From contig JAEEKO010000056.1 of assembly GCA_016282415.1 (NCBI GenBank), positions 1-7,848 on the forward strand: a DNA stretch of 7,848 nt, in the 5' to 3' direction. Made by a program: the position numbers and the translations under genes. Under the pieces are notes generated by a model. It was not told the DNA's origin, did not search any database, and worked only from the letters and a program-made list of their open reading frames with translations. This stretch comes from Caryophanales bacterium. Lineage in GTDB: Bacteria > Bacillota_I > Bacilli_A > RF39 > UBA660. Of this stretch, positions 5,807 to 7,848 are shown one piece after another (position 1 is the first letter of the stretch; each line of letters starts with the position of its first letter).

Positions 5807-5812
5807 ATTATA
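5807..5812 (-). promoter_or_regulatory. Candidate -10 element for the SPOR-radC-spoIVFAB operon
   Basis: A perfect TATAAT lies in the 126-base gap between the upstream terminator and the first gene of the operon. No convincing -35 stands 16-19 bases upstream. In such AT-rich DNA a TATAAT can occur by chance, and a sporulation sigma factor might be used instead. Confidence 0.3.
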
Positions 5813-5847
5813 TTATCGAAAAAGATGAGATTTCCTTTTTTTGCCAT

Positions 5848-5876
5848 AAAAAAAATAGCATTAACTGCTATTTTTT
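5848..5876 (-). terminator. Rho-independent terminator of proS-glycosyltransferase operon
   Basis: An 11 bp stem (AAAAAATAGCA / TGCTATTTTTT) closes a 5-base loop and ends in a run of eight T on the minus strand. The TAG stop of the glycosyltransferase (5870-5868) lies within the stem. The A-run on the other side also gives it T-tract character on the plus strand, but no plus-strand gene approaches it. Confidence 0.88.
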
Positions 5877-7037
5877 CTTAGTCTCATTATATTCTTTAAT
5901 AATTTTTTGATATTCTTTATAAACTTCTTTGGCTAAATCATCCCAATGTTTGTATAAATCACGGTATGCTCCTTCAGATACGGTTTTATATAACTTTGGA
6001 TCATTAAATATTTCAATAATACGATTAGCAAACATCTTAGGATCATTAGGAGCCAAGAATCCATTAACATTATTCGTTACATTACAAGCTGTAATAGCAC
6101 CATCAATAAAGATAGTTGGCGTCTTTTGACTTGACGCTTCAATTTGAACTAAACTAGATGCATCATAGATTGATGGGAATACAAATAAATCAGCACGATT
6201 ATAGATTTCCGTAATTAATTCACGATCCATGATTTTACCAGTAATTATAACATCATCATTTAAACCTAATTTGTTAATCTTTTTGATTAATACTTCCCCA
6301 TCTTCAAGAGTTCCTACAAACATTAATTTAAACTTAAATCCTTTATCTTTTAAATGTTTAGCAACATCGACAATAAATAAAACATTTTTTAAAATATTAA
6401 CACGTCCTAAGAATAATAAAACTCGTTCATTTTCTTTAAAATCATATTTTTTATTAATCTTTTTGTGACATGATGAAGATATTAATTTTAAATCAGTACC
6501 ATTTGGTAACACTTCTGGTCTTTCTTTAGCACCAAAAGAATAATATAAATCAGCAATACCTTCGTTAACCGCATAACACTTATAACAACGATTAAAGATT
6601 TTCATAATTGCCTTAACCATAGCATTTGTAACTAAGTCTGATTTACTATAACGTTTAAATTCTTTTTGAAATTGGGTATGCATAGTTGCAATAACTGGAA
6701 TATTCAATTTTTTACCAATTCTTATACCATGGAATCCCATTATTGCCGGAGAATGAACATGAATGATATCAAATTTTTCATCTAATAGCATTTTTTCTTC
6801 TTTGCGGGATAATAACACATTAGCAACATGATAGTCCGCAATACGTAGTGGATGACTCTTAATGTGAATTACCTTATATGGAAAATTATCAATATAAGAT
6901 TTATTAATGTATGGCACAACAATAACTACATCTGCAATTTTTGATAATCTTCTAGCATAGTTATCCATTACTTGAATTACCCCGTTAATTGAGGGATAAA
7001 AATCATCCATAAACAGTCCAATTTTTAATTTTTTCAT
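5868..7037 (-). CDS. GT4-family glycosyltransferase (GT-B fold)
   Basis: The 389-residue protein has the two-domain GT-B layout. In the N-terminal acceptor domain are MDDFYPSINGVIQV (10-23) and IIHVHSP (91-97). In the C-terminal nucleotide-sugar domain are LPNGTD (177-182), LGRVNILKN (210-218, with the phosphate-binding Lys217), FVGTLEDGE and the acidic motif YDASSLVQIEA. That last motif corresponds to E-x7-E of GT4 enzymes, with Asp292 replacing the first Glu and Glu300 kept. No signal peptide or membrane segment is visible; it is probably cytosolic or membrane-associated. Relatives make glycolipids such as glucosyl-diacylglycerol, or cell-surface glycans; donor and acceptor cannot be read from sequence. 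The start is ATG 7037, with AGGTGAT 3 bases before it. It lies 15 bases after proS, likely in one operon, and ends in a terminator. Confidence 0.88.
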   Translation of the reverse strand: MKKLKIGLFMDDFYPSINGVIQVMDNYARRLSKIADVVIVVPYINKSYIDNFPYKVIHIKSHPLRIADYHVANVLLSRKEEKMLLDEKFDIIHVHSPAIMGFHGIRIGKKLNIPVIATMHTQFQKEFKRYSKSDLVTNAMVKAIMKIFNRCYKCYAVNEGIADLYYSFGAKERPEVLPNGTDLKLISSSCHKKINKKYDFKENERVLLFLGRVNILKNVLFIVDVAKHLKDKGFKFKLMFVGTLEDGEVLIKKINKLGLNDDVIITGKIMDRELITEIYNRADLFVFPSIYDASSLVQIEASSQKTPTIFIDGAITACNVTNNVNGFLAPNDPKMFANRIIEIFNDPKLYKTVSEGAYRDLYKHWDDLAKEVYKEYQKIIKEYNETKKK

Positions 7038-7052
7038 TTAATCACCTAATTA

Positions 7053-7848
7053 TTAATATTGAATCCCCCAAATAGTGTGATATTTAGCTTCTTTACCACA
7101 AATAGCACATTTACCATCGATTAATGGCTCTTCAGTAATGCATCTTGAATTACAACCTTTAATTTCTTTAACGAGGTCTTCACAAGCTTGATCAACATAC
7201 CAATCAGCATGAATAAATCCTGGTTGGTTATTTAAAATATTTTCAAAATCAGCTAAATTATGAGCTTCAAAAGTTAAAGCGTCTCTACGGTTAATTGCAC
7301 GTTGATACATATCTTTTTGAATTGTTTCAAGTAAGTTAGCAACGTATGCAGTTATATCCTCATTTAAAGATACTTTAATCTTTTCACTAGTATCACGACG
7401 TGCTGCCGTAATTTCATTATTTTCTAAATCACGAGGTCCAATTTCAAGACGAACTGGAATACCATTTACTTCGGCTTCGGCAAATTTAAATCCTGGTGAT
7501 TTATCAGTATTATCAATATATGAAACAATATTATTTTGATTTAATTTAATATTAATTTCATTACATAAATTAGTTACTCGTTCGTCGTTACCAATTGGAA
7601 CAATAACAACTTGTTTTGGAGCAATACGTGGAGGTAATACTAAACCTTTATCATCAGCATGAACCATAATAATGGCTGCAATAGCACGAGTTGTTTTACC
7701 CCAAGTTGTATAGTAAGCATATTCATCTTTGTTTTCTTTATTGGTAAATTTAACATCGTATGCTTTACTAAACTTTTGACCAAAATAATGTGAAGTTCCA
7801 TCTTGTAAACAAACACCATTATACATTAAGTCTTCATTAGTTAAAGTA
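7053..7848 (-). CDS. proS: Prolyl-tRNA synthetase, eukaryote/archaeal type, C-terminal part
   Basis: ProRS charges tRNA-Pro with proline. The frame is open to the window edge, and 264 complete codons are visible, a little over half of a typical enzyme of this type (about 480 residues). The Met at 7826 is internal; the upstream residues TLTNEDL belong to the same protein. Visible parts are QDGTSHYFGQKFSKAY, the class II catalytic stretch TTWGKTTRAIAAIIMVHAD, GLVLPPRIAPKQVVIVPIG leading into the anticodon-binding domain, and a C-terminal domain with four Cys (GCNSRC ... CAIC), probably binding zinc. The last residue is Tyr, as in Thermus ProRS. These features define the type without the inserted editing domain found in the usual bacterial ProRS. 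Mollicutes and several Bacillota carry this form. It is followed closely by the glycosyltransferase gene. Confidence 0.96.
   Translation of the reverse strand, partial: TLTNEDLMYNGVCLQDGTSHYFGQKFSKAYDVKFTNKENKDEYAYYTTWGKTTRAIAAIIMVHADDKGLVLPPRIAPKQVVIVPIGNDERVTNLCNEINIKLNQNNIVSYIDNTDKSPGFKFAEAEVNGIPVRLEIGPRDLENNEITAARRDTSEKIKVSLNEDITAYVANLLETIQKDMYQRAINRRDALTFEAHNLADFENILNNQPGFIHADWYVDQACEDLVKEIKGCNSRCITEEPLIDGKCAICGKEAKYHTIWGIQY

Noticed and set aside
5812..5836. AGGAAAT followed by CGATAAT, resembling a sigma-H promoter
   Set aside because: The spacing and the -10 part (GATAAT, not GAAT) do not fit the sigma-H consensus well; chance is likely in this AT-rich gap.
5929..6468. Two plus-strand open frames (5929-6129 and 6229-6468)
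   Set aside because: Both are opposite the glycosyltransferase coding region, are short, and look like antisense shadows in AT-rich DNA.

Overview
The window is strongly AT-rich. Every gene I can support lies on the minus strand, so transcription runs from high to low coordinates. Gene content and order point to a low-GC Gram-positive (Bacillota), probably a Bacilli or Erysipelotrichia-like lineage with a compact genome. The clues are the cleavable N-terminal extension on L27 with its processing protease Prp, paired SpoIVFA/SpoIVFB sporulation proteins, and the radC ... spoIVFAB-rplU-prp-rpmA ... obg order known from Bacillus subtilis. The standard genetic code fits. Ten of the eleven stop codons are TAA, one is TAG and none is TGA; this sample is too small to prove code usage. 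I cannot name the species.

Layout in the direction of transcription. (1) 7848-5868: the C-terminal half of a eukaryote/archaeal-type prolyl-tRNA synthetase (cut by the window edge), then a GT4 glycosyltransferase 15 bases on, ending in a strong terminator. (2) 5741-3375: a tight, overlapping group of four genes, namely a small membrane-anchored SPOR-like protein in the position of spoIIB, radC, a spoIVFA-like gene and a spoIVFB-like intramembrane metalloprotease gene, ending in a terminator. (3) 3344-2278: a good sigma-A-type promoter, a structured leader that probably is the L21 ribosomal protein leader, then rplU-prp-rpmA and a terminator. (4) 2257-1: an extended -10 promoter, trmB, obg and an unrecognised gene that overlaps the obg stop and runs off the left edge.

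Block 3 makes two ribosomal proteins and the protease that trims one of them. Block 4 pairs a tRNA m7G methyltransferase with a ribosome-assembly GTPase. Block 2 looks like a shortened version of the B. subtilis spoIIB-maf-radC-mreBCD-minCD-spoIVFA-spoIVFB region: the sporulation proteins and radC are kept, while maf, the mre and min genes, and the spo0B that normally precedes obg are absent here. In B. subtilis SpoIVFA holds and regulates SpoIVFB, which cleaves pro-sigma-K in the mother cell. The SpoIVFB copy here seems to lack most of the C-terminal CBS domain.

Two gene starts are best moved inward: obg to 1570 and rplU to 3207. The first three genes of block 2 use non-ATG starts. There is no gene-free stretch above 300 bases. 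I see no RNA gene, insertion sequence, CRISPR array or phage feature.
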